Position numbers and translations under genes: made by a program
Assembly (NCBI GenBank): GCA_031422295.1
Contig: JANOQM010000092.1
Location: 49,308 to 113,307, forward strand
Length of the DNA: 64,000 bases
Direction: 5' to 3'
From: JANOMH01 sp031422295
GTDB lineage: Bacteria; Pseudomonadota; Alphaproteobacteria; Rhodobacterales; Rhodobacteraceae
Part shown: positions 33,713 through 42,987 of the stretch, piece after piece
How the letters are laid out: each line of letters begins with the position of its first letter
How positions within the stretch are numbered: position 1 is the stretch's first letter
The notes under the pieces: generated by a model
Seen by the model: only the letters and a program-made list of their open reading frames with translations
The model's database searches: none
Told to the model about the DNA's origin: nothing

Positions 33713-34732
33713 ATGACAACTCTGGCCAAGACCGAAACCGACAACCGCCCGTTCGCAATCAAGCAGTTCACCCCCGAAGCACTGCGGGCGGCGCTGAAGA
33801 AAATGTACCTGATCCGCCGCTTTGAAGAAGGCGCCGAGGATAGCTACACCCGTGGCCTGATCCACGGCACCATGCACCTGTCGATCGGACAAGAGGCGTC
33901 GGCGGTGGCCACCTGTATGGAGCTGTCGGACGACGACAAGATCACCTCGACCCATCGCGGCCATGGCCATTGCATCGCCAAAGGCGCCGACGTTGGCCGG
34001 ATGTTCGCCGAGTTCTTCGGCAAGGAAACCGGCTATTGCCACGGGCGCGGCGGCTCGATGCATATCGCCGATGTGACCAAGGGCAATCTTGGCGCGAATG
34101 GCATTGTCGGCGGCGGGTTGCCGATTGCGGTGGGGTCGGCGCTGACCTCTAAGCGTCTGGGCAAATCCGATGTGACGATCTGTTTCTTCGGCGACGGGGC
34201 CAACAACGAAGGCGCGTTCCATGAGGCGTTGAATATGGCGTCGATCTGGAAGCTGCCGGTGATTTTCGTTTGCGAGAACAACAAATACGGCATGTCGACC
34301 TCGACCGAACGCTCGACCGCTGTGGCCAATATCGCCGACCGCGCCGTGGCCTATTCGATGCCGGGTGTCACCGTCGATGGCAATGATTTCTCTGCCGTGG
34401 CCGAGGCGCTGCATATTGCCATTGCCCGGGCGCGTGCCGGTGAGGGGCCGTCACTGGTGGAAAACCTGACCTACCGCTGGCGTGGCCATTCCAAATCCGA
34501 CCGCAACCGCTATCGCACCAAAGAGGAAATCGAGGATTGGATGAGCCGCGATCCGATTGAACGGTTCCGTGCCGAATTGATCACCCATGGGATTCTGGAC
34601 GACGCTTCCGCCGCCGCCCTGCTGACCGCCGCTGAGGCCGATGTTGCCGCTGGCATCGAATTCGCCAAGGCCAGCCCCGCGCCGCATGTCGATGACGTCA
34701 CCCGCTATGTCCATGCCGAGGCCGCAGAATGA
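33713..34732 (+). CDS. Dehydrogenase E1 alpha subunit (complex 3)
   Basis: 339 residues from the ATG at 33713 after AAGGGGA; the longer frame from 33503 lies in the upstream gene. Contains MHLSIGQEASAVATCMEL, STHRGHGHCIAKGAD, GRGGSMHIAD and the full cofactor motif CFFGDGANNEG to CENNKYGMST. E1 alpha of the pyruvate/acetoin group, most like the E1a at 6445 in the STHRGHGHCIA region. Its stop overlaps the E1 beta start by 4 bases (ATGA). Confidence 0.92.
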   Translation: MTTLAKTETDNRPFAIKQFTPEALRAALKKMYLIRRFEEGAEDSYTRGLIHGTMHLSIGQEASAVATCMELSDDDKITSTHRGHGHCIAKGADVGRMFAEFFGKETGYCHGRGGSMHIADVTKGNLGANGIVGGGLPIAVGSALTSKRLGKSDVTICFFGDGANNEGAFHEALNMASIWKLPVIFVCENNKYGMSTSTERSTAVANIADRAVAYSMPGVTVDGNDFSAVAEALHIAIARARAGEGPSLVENLTYRWRGHSKSDRNRYRTKEEIEDWMSRDPIERFRAELITHGILDDASAAALLTAAEADVAAGIEFAKASPAPHVDDVTRYVHAEAAE

Positions 34733-35736
34733 ACGTCCAGACCACCCCACCCCGTATCCTGAGCTATTCCGAGGCGCTGCGCGAAGCCATGGCGATTGCG
34801 CTGGAAACCGATCCGCGCGTGATCCTGATGGGCGAAGATATCGGCGTCTATGGCGGCGCGTTTCAGGTGACGGGCGATCTGATCGACCGGTTCGGGCCGG
34901 ACCGGGTGATGGATACGCCAATCTCCGAACTGGGCGGTGCCGGTGTGGCGGTGGGCGCGGCGCTGACCGGCCTGCGCCCGATCTTTGAATTTCAGTTTTC
35001 GGATTTCGCGACGCTGGCGATGGAACAGATCGTCAATCAGGCCGCCAAGATGCGTTATATGCTGGGCGGCGAGGCGTCAGTGCCGCTGGTGTTCCGGATG
35101 CCGTCAGGCTCTGGCACTGGCGCTGCGGCGCAGCACAGCCAAAGTTTCGAGGCGTGGTTCGGCCATGTGCCGGGGCTGAAAGTGGTGCAACCCTCGACCC
35201 CGCATGATGCCAAGGGGCTGCTGCTGGCGGCCCTCGCCGATCCTGACCCGGTGATCGTGTTTGAACACAAGCTGCTGTATAAAATGAAGGGCGAGGTGCC
35301 CGAGGGCTATTATACCGTGCCGATCGGCAAGGCCGCGATCCGGCGTGCTGGCACCGATGTCACCATCGTTGCCACCGCCATCATGGTGCACCGCGCCCTG
35401 GAGGCGGCCGAAAAGCTGGCCGCCGAAGGGATTGAGGCCGAAGTCATCGACCTGCGCTCGGTCCGCCCGATTGACGGCGCGACCATCATCGCCAGCGTCC
35501 GGAAAACCGGCAAGCTGCTGTGCGTGTTCGAGGGGGTCCGCACGCTGGGTGTCGGGGCCGAAATCTCGGCGCTGATCGCGGAAAGCGAGGCGTTCGATTA
35601 CCTTGATGCGCCGATCATGCGGCTGGGCGGGGCCGAAGCGCCGATCCCCTATAACCCCGATCTGGAGCGCGCCGCCGTGCCGCAGACGGACAAGATCGAA
35701 ATCGCGGCCCGCCGTCTGGTCCGGGGGCAGGTCTGA
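34729..35736 (+). CDS. Dehydrogenase E1 beta subunit (complex 3)
   Basis: 335 residues, starting in an ATGA overlap with E1a. LMGEDIGVYGGAFQVTGDL, TPISELGGAGVAVGAALTGLRPI, HSQSFEAWFGHVPGLKVV and the DLRSVRPID C-terminal motif place it in the E1 beta family. It ends at the base where the E2 gene begins, so all three subunits are coupled. Confidence 0.92.
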   Translation: MNVQTTPPRILSYSEALREAMAIALETDPRVILMGEDIGVYGGAFQVTGDLIDRFGPDRVMDTPISELGGAGVAVGAALTGLRPIFEFQFSDFATLAMEQIVNQAAKMRYMLGGEASVPLVFRMPSGSGTGAAAQHSQSFEAWFGHVPGLKVVQPSTPHDAKGLLLAALADPDPVIVFEHKLLYKMKGEVPEGYYTVPIGKAAIRRAGTDVTIVATAIMVHRALEAAEKLAAEGIEAEVIDLRSVRPIDGATIIASVRKTGKLLCVFEGVRTLGVGAEISALIAESEAFDYLDAPIMRLGGAEAPIPYNPDLERAAVPQTDKIEIAARRLVRGQV

Positions 35737-37049
35737 TGCCTATTGAAGTGATCATGCCCAAAGTCGACATGGATATGGTCAGCGGCACGTTTGCCGTCTG
35801 GCATATCGCCGAGGGCGCGCTGGTCGAAAAGGGTGCAGCCCTGTTCGATATCGAGACCGACAAATCCGCGATGGAGGTCGAAAGCCCCGCGACGGGCCAT
35901 CTGCACCATATCAGTGCCAGCCCCGGTCAGGTTGTGGCCGTCGGCACCGCCGTTGGGTGGATTTATGCTGCGGGCGAAGTGGTTGGCGCAGCACCCTCAA
36001 CCAATCCCCATCCCGCCGAAGCAGAGACCTCAGGGTCTGCGGCTCCGGTTCCCGCGTCCGATGCCGGTCTCCCCTCCCGGAGCGGTTCGGATGCGGTGGG
36101 GATCCGGGCTACCCCCCTCGCCCGCCGTCTGGCGCGCGAAGCGGGGATTGCGCTGGAGAAAATCGCTGGCTCCGGCCCGCATGGTCGCATTCAGCGTGCC
36201 GATATCGAGGCGGTGCAAAACCTCGCCGCCGCAGTGAAAGCGGACGCCGCGCCAACGCCCGCCCCTGTCTTTGTCACCCCAGCGCAGGCGGACGCCGCCC
36301 CCGCCACCGCCCCTACCGGGCCCGTCCTCGAATCCCTGCGCAAAATCTACGCCGGACGCGAATTCGAGGAAGTCGCCCTTGACGGCATGCGCAAGATCAT
36401 CGCCGCCCGGCTGACCGAGGCGAAATCGACCATCCCGCATTTCTATCTGCGCCGCGATATCCAGCTCGATGCGCTCATGGCTTTCCGCGCCCAGCTTAAC
36501 AATTCGGTCGGGGCGCGCGGCATCAAGCTCAGCATCAACGATTTCATCATCAAGGCCTGTGCTTTGGCCCTGCAAGACAACCCCGATTGCAACGCCGTCT
36601 GGGCCGGCGACCGGGTGCTGAAAATGAAAGCCTCGGATGTGGCGGTTGCCGTCGCCATCGAAGGTGGCCTGTTCACCCCGGTGCTGCGCGACGCCGAGTT
36701 CAAATCGCTGTCGAAACTCTCCGCCGAAATGAAAGACCTCGCCGCCCGCGCCCGCGCCCGCAAACTCGCCCTGCACGAATATCAGGGCGGCAGTTTCGCC
36801 ATTTCCAACCTCGGCATGATGGGCATCGACAATTTCGACGCCATCATCAGCCCGCCGCACGCCTCGATCCTGGCGGTGGGTGCGGGGGTCAGGAAGCCAG
36901 TTTGCGATGCAACCGGGGAAATTGTGGTGGCGACAATCATGTCGGTCACCCTGTCGGTCGATCACCGCGTCATCGACGGCGCATTGGGTGCGCAATTCCT
37001 GACTTCGATCAAGACCTACCTCGAAAGCCCGATGAACCTGGTCGCGTAA
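35736..37049 (+). CDS. Full-length E2 dihydrolipoyl acyltransferase (complex 3)
   Basis: 437 residues with the classical architecture. Residues 1-78 are the lipoyl domain (lysine in IETDKSAMEVESP). Residues 120-160 are the subunit-binding domain (ATPLARRLAREAGIALEKI, GSGPHGRIQ), after a Pro/Ala linker. Residues 205-437 are the acyltransferase domain (EEVALDGMRKIIAARLTEAK, GGSFAISNLGMMGI, SVDHRVIDG). The acyl specificity cannot be read off. It is the only standard E2 of the three complexes here. No E3 follows. Confidence 0.92.
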   Translation: MPIEVIMPKVDMDMVSGTFAVWHIAEGALVEKGAALFDIETDKSAMEVESPATGHLHHISASPGQVVAVGTAVGWIYAAGEVVGAAPSTNPHPAEAETSGSAAPVPASDAGLPSRSGSDAVGIRATPLARRLAREAGIALEKIAGSGPHGRIQRADIEAVQNLAAAVKADAAPTPAPVFVTPAQADAAPATAPTGPVLESLRKIYAGREFEEVALDGMRKIIAARLTEAKSTIPHFYLRRDIQLDALMAFRAQLNNSVGARGIKLSINDFIIKACALALQDNPDCNAVWAGDRVLKMKASDVAVAVAIEGGLFTPVLRDAEFKSLSKLSAEMKDLAARARARKLALHEYQGGSFAISNLGMMGIDNFDAIISPPHASILAVGAGVRKPVCDATGEIVVATIMSVTLSVDHRVIDGALGAQFLTSIKTYLESPMNLVA

Positions 37050-37073
37050 GCCATTCACTCCAAACGAAAAACG

Positions 37074-37089
37074 CCGGGAATGTTCCCGG
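37074..37089 (-). terminator. Stem-loop after complex 3 genes, likely terminator
   Basis: CCGGGAA and TTCCCGG form a near-continuous palindrome 25 bases after the E2 stop. On the minus strand it is followed by CGTTTTTCGTTT, so it could terminate readthrough from the SorC gene that converges from 37314. On the plus strand no T-run follows, though it may still help end the E2 transcript. Confidence 0.45.
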
Positions 37090-37313
37090 AGTTATCGGAT
37101 GGGCGATCCGCCGGCCATTGCTCAATTCAAGAGCGACGCAATCCCGTGACCCGGCACATGGTCCATCGTCTCTGACGGATGTTTGCAGCCGGTCAGGCCG
37201 ATAATCCCCGTCAGGTCGGCTCGCGGACCCTGATCGCCGCAGCCGGGCTTTGCACCCGCCGCGATCCGCTGGGGCCGGGCGGATCAGATGGCCCGGCTCT
37301 TTCGGATCGGCGC

Positions 37314-38261
37314 CTAATCCGCCCCTTCCGCCAGCCGTTCGGCCACTGTTTCGTTGGTGATCAGCACCGCCGGTTTCAGCATCCGCAATGCGGCGCGGAT
37401 CACCGTGACCTTGTTCCAGCCACCCGAGGCCAGCACAAGATTGCGGGTGTCGCGCAGGTCATAGGGATGCACGGCCAGTACCCGTTCATTCACTGGATGA
37501 TCCACCACCTGACCTGTCGCATCGACGAAATGGCACAGGATATCGCCCACAGCACCAGCCCGTTCCAGCGATGTCACCTCATCCTTGGTCAGCAGGCCAT
37601 ATTCGGTAAAAATCGAATGTGGCGTCAGGTCGCCCACCGAAATGATCGCCATATCCAGTTGTTTGGCCCGCCCGAACACCTCGGCAATACCGGGATGGGT
37701 CATCAATGCCTCGCGGGTGCGGGCATCGGGGGCAAACACCGGGGCGGCCATCAGATGACATTCCGCTGCCAGCCGGTCGGCCACCCGCCAGGCGAATTCC
37801 GACGGGTTGACCGCAGAAACCCGCGTCAGCCCGCCCATCATCGACACCACCCGCACGCCATCCGCACCGCGCGGTTCGATTGCCGCAAGTCCGCTGGACA
37901 GGGTTTTGCCCCAGCCAAGGCCGATCGTCATGGCACTGGTCACGGCCTTGGACAGATACGCCCCCAGTTCCGCGCCGACAATGGCAGGAATCCGCGCCTC
38001 GGATTGCGGTTCCGGAATCACGATGGCGCGGGTCAGGCCCCAGCGCGTCTCCAACTGCCGTTCCAATGCGGTGCAGCGTGACATCCGGGTGGTCACGCGG
38101 ATCTGCACGGTGCCATCCTGCCGGGCGGCGGCGAGGATGCGCAGCACGCGTGAGCGGTTCAACCCGACAGCGCGCGCCACCTCGTCCTGCGTCATGCCCT
38201 CGATATGGTAAAGCCAGGCAATCCGGGTCTTGATGTCTTCGGTCACGTCTTCTGATATCAT
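37314..38261 (-). CDS. SorC/DeoR-family sugar-binding transcriptional regulator 2
   Basis: 315 residues from the ATG at 38261, preceded by GGGGGAAAG; the track-length start further upstream is a TTG. Helix-turn-helix MTQDEVARAVGLNRSRVLR near residue 25, then a SorC effector domain (IGLGWGKTLSSGLAAI, SMMGGLTRVS, ILCHFVDATGQV, LVLASGGWNKV). It is the last gene of the importer 2 operon. The palindrome between the PfkB and alcohol dehydrogenase genes is a likely target. Confidence 0.9.
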   Translation of the reverse strand: MISEDVTEDIKTRIAWLYHIEGMTQDEVARAVGLNRSRVLRILAAARQDGTVQIRVTTRMSRCTALERQLETRWGLTRAIVIPEPQSEARIPAIVGAELGAYLSKAVTSAMTIGLGWGKTLSSGLAAIEPRGADGVRVVSMMGGLTRVSAVNPSEFAWRVADRLAAECHLMAAPVFAPDARTREALMTHPGIAEVFGRAKQLDMAIISVGDLTPHSIFTEYGLLTKDEVTSLERAGAVGDILCHFVDATGQVVDHPVNERVLAVHPYDLRDTRNLVLASGGWNKVTVIRAALRMLKPAVLITNETVAERLAEGAD

Positions 38262-38364
38262 CAAACTTTCCCCCGGCAACCGGTTCAGAGTATTCCATCA
38301 TGGACGATGTGAAACTGCGAAACGCCCCGCATTATCCATGATTTAATCGCGCCAACAGCCCTTA

Positions 38365-39360
38365 TCAGCGACTGGTGCGGCGCAGCAAGTCCACTAGCAC
38401 TGCGACAAGGACGACAGCGCCGACAATTACCCGCTCCCAAAAGCCGGAAACATTCATCATCACTGTGCCGCTTGCCAGAACGGCCAGCAACAGCGCGCCC
38501 AGCATCGTGCCGATAATCGACCCCTGACCGCCGCGCAGACTGGTGCCGCCCAGAATGGCAGCGGTGATCGCGCCCATCAGCCAGCCTTCGCCGACCGACG
38601 GCTGGCCCGCATCCATCCGGCTGGCATAGAGGATCCCCGCGAGGGCAGCAAACATGCCCGCCAGGCCATAAGCCAGAAACTGCACCCGCTGCACCCGGAT
38701 ACCGGCCAGCACAGCCGCATCGTGGTTGCCGCCAACCGCATAGATATTGCGCCCGAACCGGGTCTGCCGCAGCATCCAGATCAACACGACACCGGCCAGA
38801 ATGAACAGCACCACCGGCACCGGCACCCCGAGGATCGTGCCCTTGCCGAAAAAGCCGAATTGATCGCCCAGCGGGCGGATCGGATAGCCTTCGGTGATCA
38901 CCAGCGTCATGCCGGCGAAAATCTCCCATGTCGCCAGCGTCACGATGAACGGGTTCAGCCGCAGCCCGGCCACGAAAATCCCGTTGATTAGCCCCAGAGC
39001 CATGCCAAAGGCCATGGTAAACGGGATCACCAGATACGGATGCACCCCCCATTGGGTCAGCGCAATGGATCCGATCATTGCCGACAGCCCTGCCGCCGCC
39101 CCCACCGACAGATCAATCCCGCCGACCATCAGCACCAGCGTCTGACCCAGTGCGACCAGCCCGACAAAGGCTGCCTGCCGCGCCACCACCGACATGTTAT
39201 AGGGCGACAGAAAGTTTTCCGTCGCCAGTGACAGCAGCACCATCAGCACGACCAGCGCCACCAGAATCCCGCTCGCCTCCCAGCGCCAGAACCGCACCAG
39301 TGCTGACTCGCGCCGCCGCCCGCTGTGCCGTTCTGTCGTCGCAATGTCATGGGCCGTCAT
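38365..39360 (-). CDS. Sugar ABC transporter permease, importer 2
   Basis: 331 residues with a basic cytoplasmic N-terminus of about 25 residues and about ten membrane segments. RbsC-type landmarks VGGIDLSVGAAAGLSAM and LGGTSLRGGQGSIIGTMLG are present. It works with the ATPase at 39394 and binding protein at 40944; the gene lies 33 bases after the ATPase stop. Confidence 0.93.
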   Translation of the reverse strand: MTAHDIATTERHSGRRRESALVRFWRWEASGILVALVVLMVLLSLATENFLSPYNMSVVARQAAFVGLVALGQTLVLMVGGIDLSVGAAAGLSAMIGSIALTQWGVHPYLVIPFTMAFGMALGLINGIFVAGLRLNPFIVTLATWEIFAGMTLVITEGYPIRPLGDQFGFFGKGTILGVPVPVVLFILAGVVLIWMLRQTRFGRNIYAVGGNHDAAVLAGIRVQRVQFLAYGLAGMFAALAGILYASRMDAGQPSVGEGWLMGAITAAILGGTSLRGGQGSIIGTMLGALLLAVLASGTVMMNVSGFWERVIVGAVVLVAVLVDLLRRTSR

Positions 39361-39393
39361 GTCAGCGTCCTTTCGTTTGCCCCTGTAGCAGGG

Positions 39394-40881
39394 TCAGTTC
39401 ATCGCCAGATGCAGCAGTGACTCCTGGGTGTGGGACGACGCCGGGGCGATGCCCTTGCCCACGCCTTCGTGCATCACCAGAATCCGGTCGGCGACATCCA
39501 GCACCTCCTCCATCTCGGACGAAATCAGGATGATCGACACGCCGCGTTCCTCGGTCAGGCGGCGCAACACCGACTGAATCTCGTATTTCGCATTCACGTC
39601 GATGCCGCGGGTCGGCTCGTCCATGATCAGGATCCGCGCCTCGCTCATCAGCCAGCGGGCGATGATGACCTTTTGCTGATTGCCGCCCGACAATGTGGTG
39701 ATCAGGTCGCGCGGCGCGTTAAGCTTGGTTTTCATCTGGGCAAGATGGCGGTCCACCTCGGCCATCATCGCGCCGTTGCGCAGGTGCAGCAGACCGCGGA
39801 ACCGGTCCATATTCGGCAGCGCGGCGTTTTCGGCGATTGAGAGCAAGGCAAAGATGCCTTCGGTTTTGCGCTCTTCCGGCAGATAGACGATTCCGGCCTT
39901 GATCGCCTCCAAGGGTGAGCGGATTTGGACGGGCTTGCCATCCAGAAACACCTGGCCCGCATCGGGGCGGGTCAGCCCAAAGATACATTTCGCCATTTCG
40001 GTCCGGCCCGCACCGATCAGTCCCGACACGCCAAGGATTTCCCCGCGCCGCAGGGTAAAGCTGATATCCTGAAACTCGCCCGCCCGGCAAAGCCCCTCGA
40101 CCCGCAACACCTCGGGCGCATTGTCGGGCAACACCCGTACCGGCTGGGTCAGCGAACTGGCCGGACGACCGGCCATCAGTGACACCATCTGCTCGCGCGT
40201 TGCGGTTTGCGGCGTCAACTCGCCCGCGACCTTGCCATCGCGCAGCACGGTGATCTGGTCCGACAGCGCCAACACTTCATCCAAGCGGTGCGAGATATAA
40301 AACGCCGCCCGGCCTTCGGTTTTCAGCCGCCGGATATAGGCGAACAGCTTTTCCGTCTCGCGGTGGGTCAAAGCGGCGGTTGGTTCGTCAAAGATCAGGA
40401 TGCGGGCCGAAGTGGCCGCCGCGCGGGCAATCTGCACCAGTTGTTGCTGCGCCTTGGACAGATCGCCGACAATGGTGGCGGGGTCGATCCGGTCATCCAC
40501 CTCGTGCAGATGCCGGGTGGCCAGTGCGTTGGTGGCGCGCCAGTCAATGCCGAAGCGGCCGGTCTGATGCGCGCCCAGCAGGATATTCTCGGCTACCGAC
40601 AGATGCGGCACCAGATTGATTTCCTGCGGTGCAATCGCAATTCCGGCGCGCTGTGCCACAATCGGCGAGGTGAACTGCACCGGCTGACCATCGACCAGCA
40701 ACGCGCCCGCACTTGGCAACATCTTGCCGCTGAAAATATTCATCAGCGTCGATTTGCCTGCGCCGTTTTCACCGATGACCCCCAGCACCTGACCCGCATG
40801 CAGCGTGACCGACACATCGCTGAGCGCGTGCACCGGGCCAAAGCTTTTGCTGATCTGGCGGGCCTCAAAGATGATCGGCAT
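39394..40881 (-). CDS. Sugar ABC transporter ATP-binding protein, importer 2
   Basis: 495 residues, two ABC domains. Domain 1: Walker A GENGAGKST, signature LSKAQQQ, Walker B ILIFDEPTAAL. Domain 2: lysine-less Walker A GLIGAGRTEM, signature LSGGNQQK, Walker B ILIMDEPTRGID. The catalytic glutamate is present in both domains. RbsA/AraG-like size and layout. Confidence 0.93.
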   Translation of the reverse strand: MPIIFEARQISKSFGPVHALSDVSVTLHAGQVLGVIGENGAGKSTLMNIFSGKMLPSAGALLVDGQPVQFTSPIVAQRAGIAIAPQEINLVPHLSVAENILLGAHQTGRFGIDWRATNALATRHLHEVDDRIDPATIVGDLSKAQQQLVQIARAAATSARILIFDEPTAALTHRETEKLFAYIRRLKTEGRAAFYISHRLDEVLALSDQITVLRDGKVAGELTPQTATREQMVSLMAGRPASSLTQPVRVLPDNAPEVLRVEGLCRAGEFQDISFTLRRGEILGVSGLIGAGRTEMAKCIFGLTRPDAGQVFLDGKPVQIRSPLEAIKAGIVYLPEERKTEGIFALLSIAENAALPNMDRFRGLLHLRNGAMMAEVDRHLAQMKTKLNAPRDLITTLSGGNQQKVIIARWLMSEARILIMDEPTRGIDVNAKYEIQSVLRRLTEERGVSIILISSEMEEVLDVADRILVMHEGVGKGIAPASSHTQESLLHLAMN

Positions 40882-40903
40882 TGCGGGCTCCCCTGAATGG
40901 ATA

Positions 40904-40934
40904 GGCCCGCGCGGGGGATGTCACCGCGCGGGCC
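40904..40934 (-). promoter_or_regulatory. Strong stem-loop after the importer 2 binding-protein gene
   Basis: GGCCCGCGCGG (40904) and CCGCGCGGGCC (40924) form a perfect 11-bp GC-rich stem with a 9-base loop, just downstream of the binding-protein stop and before the ATPase gene. No T-run follows. It is most likely an intercistronic stabiliser/attenuator, parallel to the hairpins behind the other binding-protein genes. Confidence 0.7.
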
Positions 40935-40943
40935 CAGACTGGG

Positions 40944-41906
40944 TTAGGACGGGCAGTCAGCTTGGGTGATAAAGCGCGATCCGGTGTTGTGATCCATCGG
41001 ATAGGTGTGGTTCTGGTTCATCGCCACCATGTAGCGCACCGTCCAATAGCCGATATCCCACTGGCGCTGAGCCTTCAGCGCCGTGATCGTGCCGTTGCAG
41101 ACAAACTCGACCGCTTCCGGCAGGTCATCCATACCGACAATCGCGACTTTGCCTGCCAGACCGGCATTAAACACGGCGCGCGCCGCACCGATCGGGTTCG
41201 AGGCGTTCGACCCGAACAGACCGACCAGGTCGGGATGCGCCTGCAAGGCGTTCTCGGTCAGGGTTACGGCTTCTTCCAGAACATCGTTATCGGGCTGCTC
41301 GAACACGATGGTCATGTCCGGAAACCCGGCCAGCGCGTCCTTGAAGCCCTTGATCCGCTCGACATGGTCGGTCGCGGTCAGGCTGCCGGCCAGAATGCCG
41401 ACCTCACCGGTGCCGCCCACATGTTCGGCCAGAAACATCCCCAGGTCATAGCCATCCTGATAGCTGTTTTTCTGACCGACAAACGGGAAATCCTCGGAAC
41501 AGAACGAGTTGAAGGTAAAGACGTTAAGCCCCGCCGCTTTCGCCTCTTCCAACAGCTGCACATTGGTCGCCTGATCCAGACAGGCCACGGCCAGACCATC
41601 GGGGGCGCGGCCAATATTCGCCTCGATCCGCTGGTTCTGATCGGCCACATCGGCTTGCGGCGGCTGATCCCAGATCATGTTGACGATAATGCCTTCCTGC
41701 GCCAGTTCGGCGACTGCATAGGCGCCGCCTTCCTGCACCACATCATACCACGGATGGATGACCTTGGGGATGAACACAAAGGTCAGCTCGCCGTCGACGG
41801 GCGTGATCAGGTCAAGCTGGTTTTGCGCGTATGTCGGCGCCGCAAAGGCCGTAAGGGCGACGCTGCAAAGCGCTGCGGCAGTCACCCGGCGAAAGAGTGC
41901 AGACAT
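40944..41906 (-). CDS. Sugar ABC transporter substrate-binding protein, importer 2
   Basis: 320 residues from the ATG at 41906, with AGGAGG upstream. Signal peptide: basic RR near residue 5, core ALCSVALTAFA, cleavage probably after TYA-Q. The mature part is an RbsB-type fold: FIPKVIHPWYDVVQEGG, AVACLDQATN, GQKNSYQDGYDLG and IVGMDDLPEA. It delivers a sugar or polyol to the importer whose operon begins with a PfkB kinase. Confidence 0.92.
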   Translation of the reverse strand: MSALFRRVTAAALCSVALTAFAAPTYAQNQLDLITPVDGELTFVFIPKVIHPWYDVVQEGGAYAVAELAQEGIIVNMIWDQPPQADVADQNQRIEANIGRAPDGLAVACLDQATNVQLLEEAKAAGLNVFTFNSFCSEDFPFVGQKNSYQDGYDLGMFLAEHVGGTGEVGILAGSLTATDHVERIKGFKDALAGFPDMTIVFEQPDNDVLEEAVTLTENALQAHPDLVGLFGSNASNPIGAARAVFNAGLAGKVAIVGMDDLPEAVEFVCNGTITALKAQRQWDIGYWTVRYMVAMNQNHTYPMDHNTGSRFITQADCPS

Positions 41907-41952
41907 GGAATATCCTCCTGTTCCATATTTCATTGTCGTGTCGTGGGTCGCG

Positions 41953-42906
41953 TCAGGTGCGGGATGGCCGCACTGCGCAGGTATTCATGAACTCCAGCGT
42001 CCCCGGCAGCGACACCAGACCCGCCTGACTGCCCAGCCCGGTCGCATTCAACGCCGAGCAGGCCTGCGCCAGCCGGACACAATCGCGCGGCGTCATGCCT
42101 TGCAGCAGTCCGACAGCAAAGCCCGCGTTAAACACATCGCCACAGCCGCAGGTGCAGATCACATCAATGGCAAAGGCGGGCACGGTGAATATCGTGCCGT
42201 CGCGGTGGTGGTAATAGGCCCCGTCCGCACCCAGCGTGAACACGCAGCACTGCGCGCCACGATCCAAAAAGAACTGGGCCATCTGTGCCAGATCGGTCAG
42301 CCCGCTGAGCGCCTGCGCTTCCTCGACCGAGGGGATGAAATAATCGGTCCAGGGCAGCACCGCCTCGACATCGGGCAGATCGTCGGCGGACCCGGCAAAC
42401 ACATCGACCGTGGTGATACAGCCGCGGGCTTTGGCATGGCGCATCAGGGCGGCATTGGGCGCGCCGTCCATTGCATCGATCAGCCCGACGCCGCCCAGGT
42501 GAAACACCCGGGTATCAGTCACCGAATCGTAATCGGCTTCCGGCACGAAATAGGCCCCGGTGGCCCCTTTGAGATGCAGCGCAGGCCGCGACCCGTCTGC
42601 CCGGGTCAGCACGATAGAGCTGGATGTCGGCACTCCGGCCAGCCGTTGCATCGCACTGGTGTCTATCCCGAACCCCTGCAGCCGGGTGTCCACCCAGTCG
42701 CCCATCATATCCTGCCCCAGCCCGCCGATGGCCTGACATTTCAACCCCAGCTTGGCCGCCGCAATCACCGCCGTTCCGGCCGCACCGGACACCGCCATGG
42801 TCAGATCCTGAATCAGATGCGTCCCGCCGCCGGCTGGCACCGTGTCAAACGGCCAGCCCAGACAGTCAAACGTATGGAACCCGGCCGCCGCATAGTCGTA
42901 CCGCAT
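41953..42906 (-). CDS. PfkB/ribokinase-family carbohydrate kinase
   Basis: 317 residues from the ATG at 42906 (a GTG three bases earlier is possible), GGGGGAA site. PfkB motif 1 region GTAVIAAAKLGLKCQAIGGLGQD is recognisable. Motif 2, usually DTxGAGDxF, reads CTCGCGDVFNAGF: the catalytic Asp is kept but the first Asp is Cys and the Ala is Cys. It would phosphorylate the sugar brought in by importer 2, with which it shares an operon. It is divergent from the alcohol dehydrogenase gene. Confidence 0.85.
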   Translation of the reverse strand: MRYDYAAAGFHTFDCLGWPFDTVPAGGGTHLIQDLTMAVSGAAGTAVIAAAKLGLKCQAIGGLGQDMMGDWVDTRLQGFGIDTSAMQRLAGVPTSSSIVLTRADGSRPALHLKGATGAYFVPEADYDSVTDTRVFHLGGVGLIDAMDGAPNAALMRHAKARGCITTVDVFAGSADDLPDVEAVLPWTDYFIPSVEEAQALSGLTDLAQMAQFFLDRGAQCCVFTLGADGAYYHHRDGTIFTVPAFAIDVICTCGCGDVFNAGFAVGLLQGMTPRDCVRLAQACSALNATGLGSQAGLVSLPGTLEFMNTCAVRPSRT

Positions 42907-42987
42907 CACATTCCCCCGCCGGACCTAGCCCTGTTGCTCGGCAGAGGATGGCGAACATTCCAAGTTTGGTCAACACATTTGTTTACT

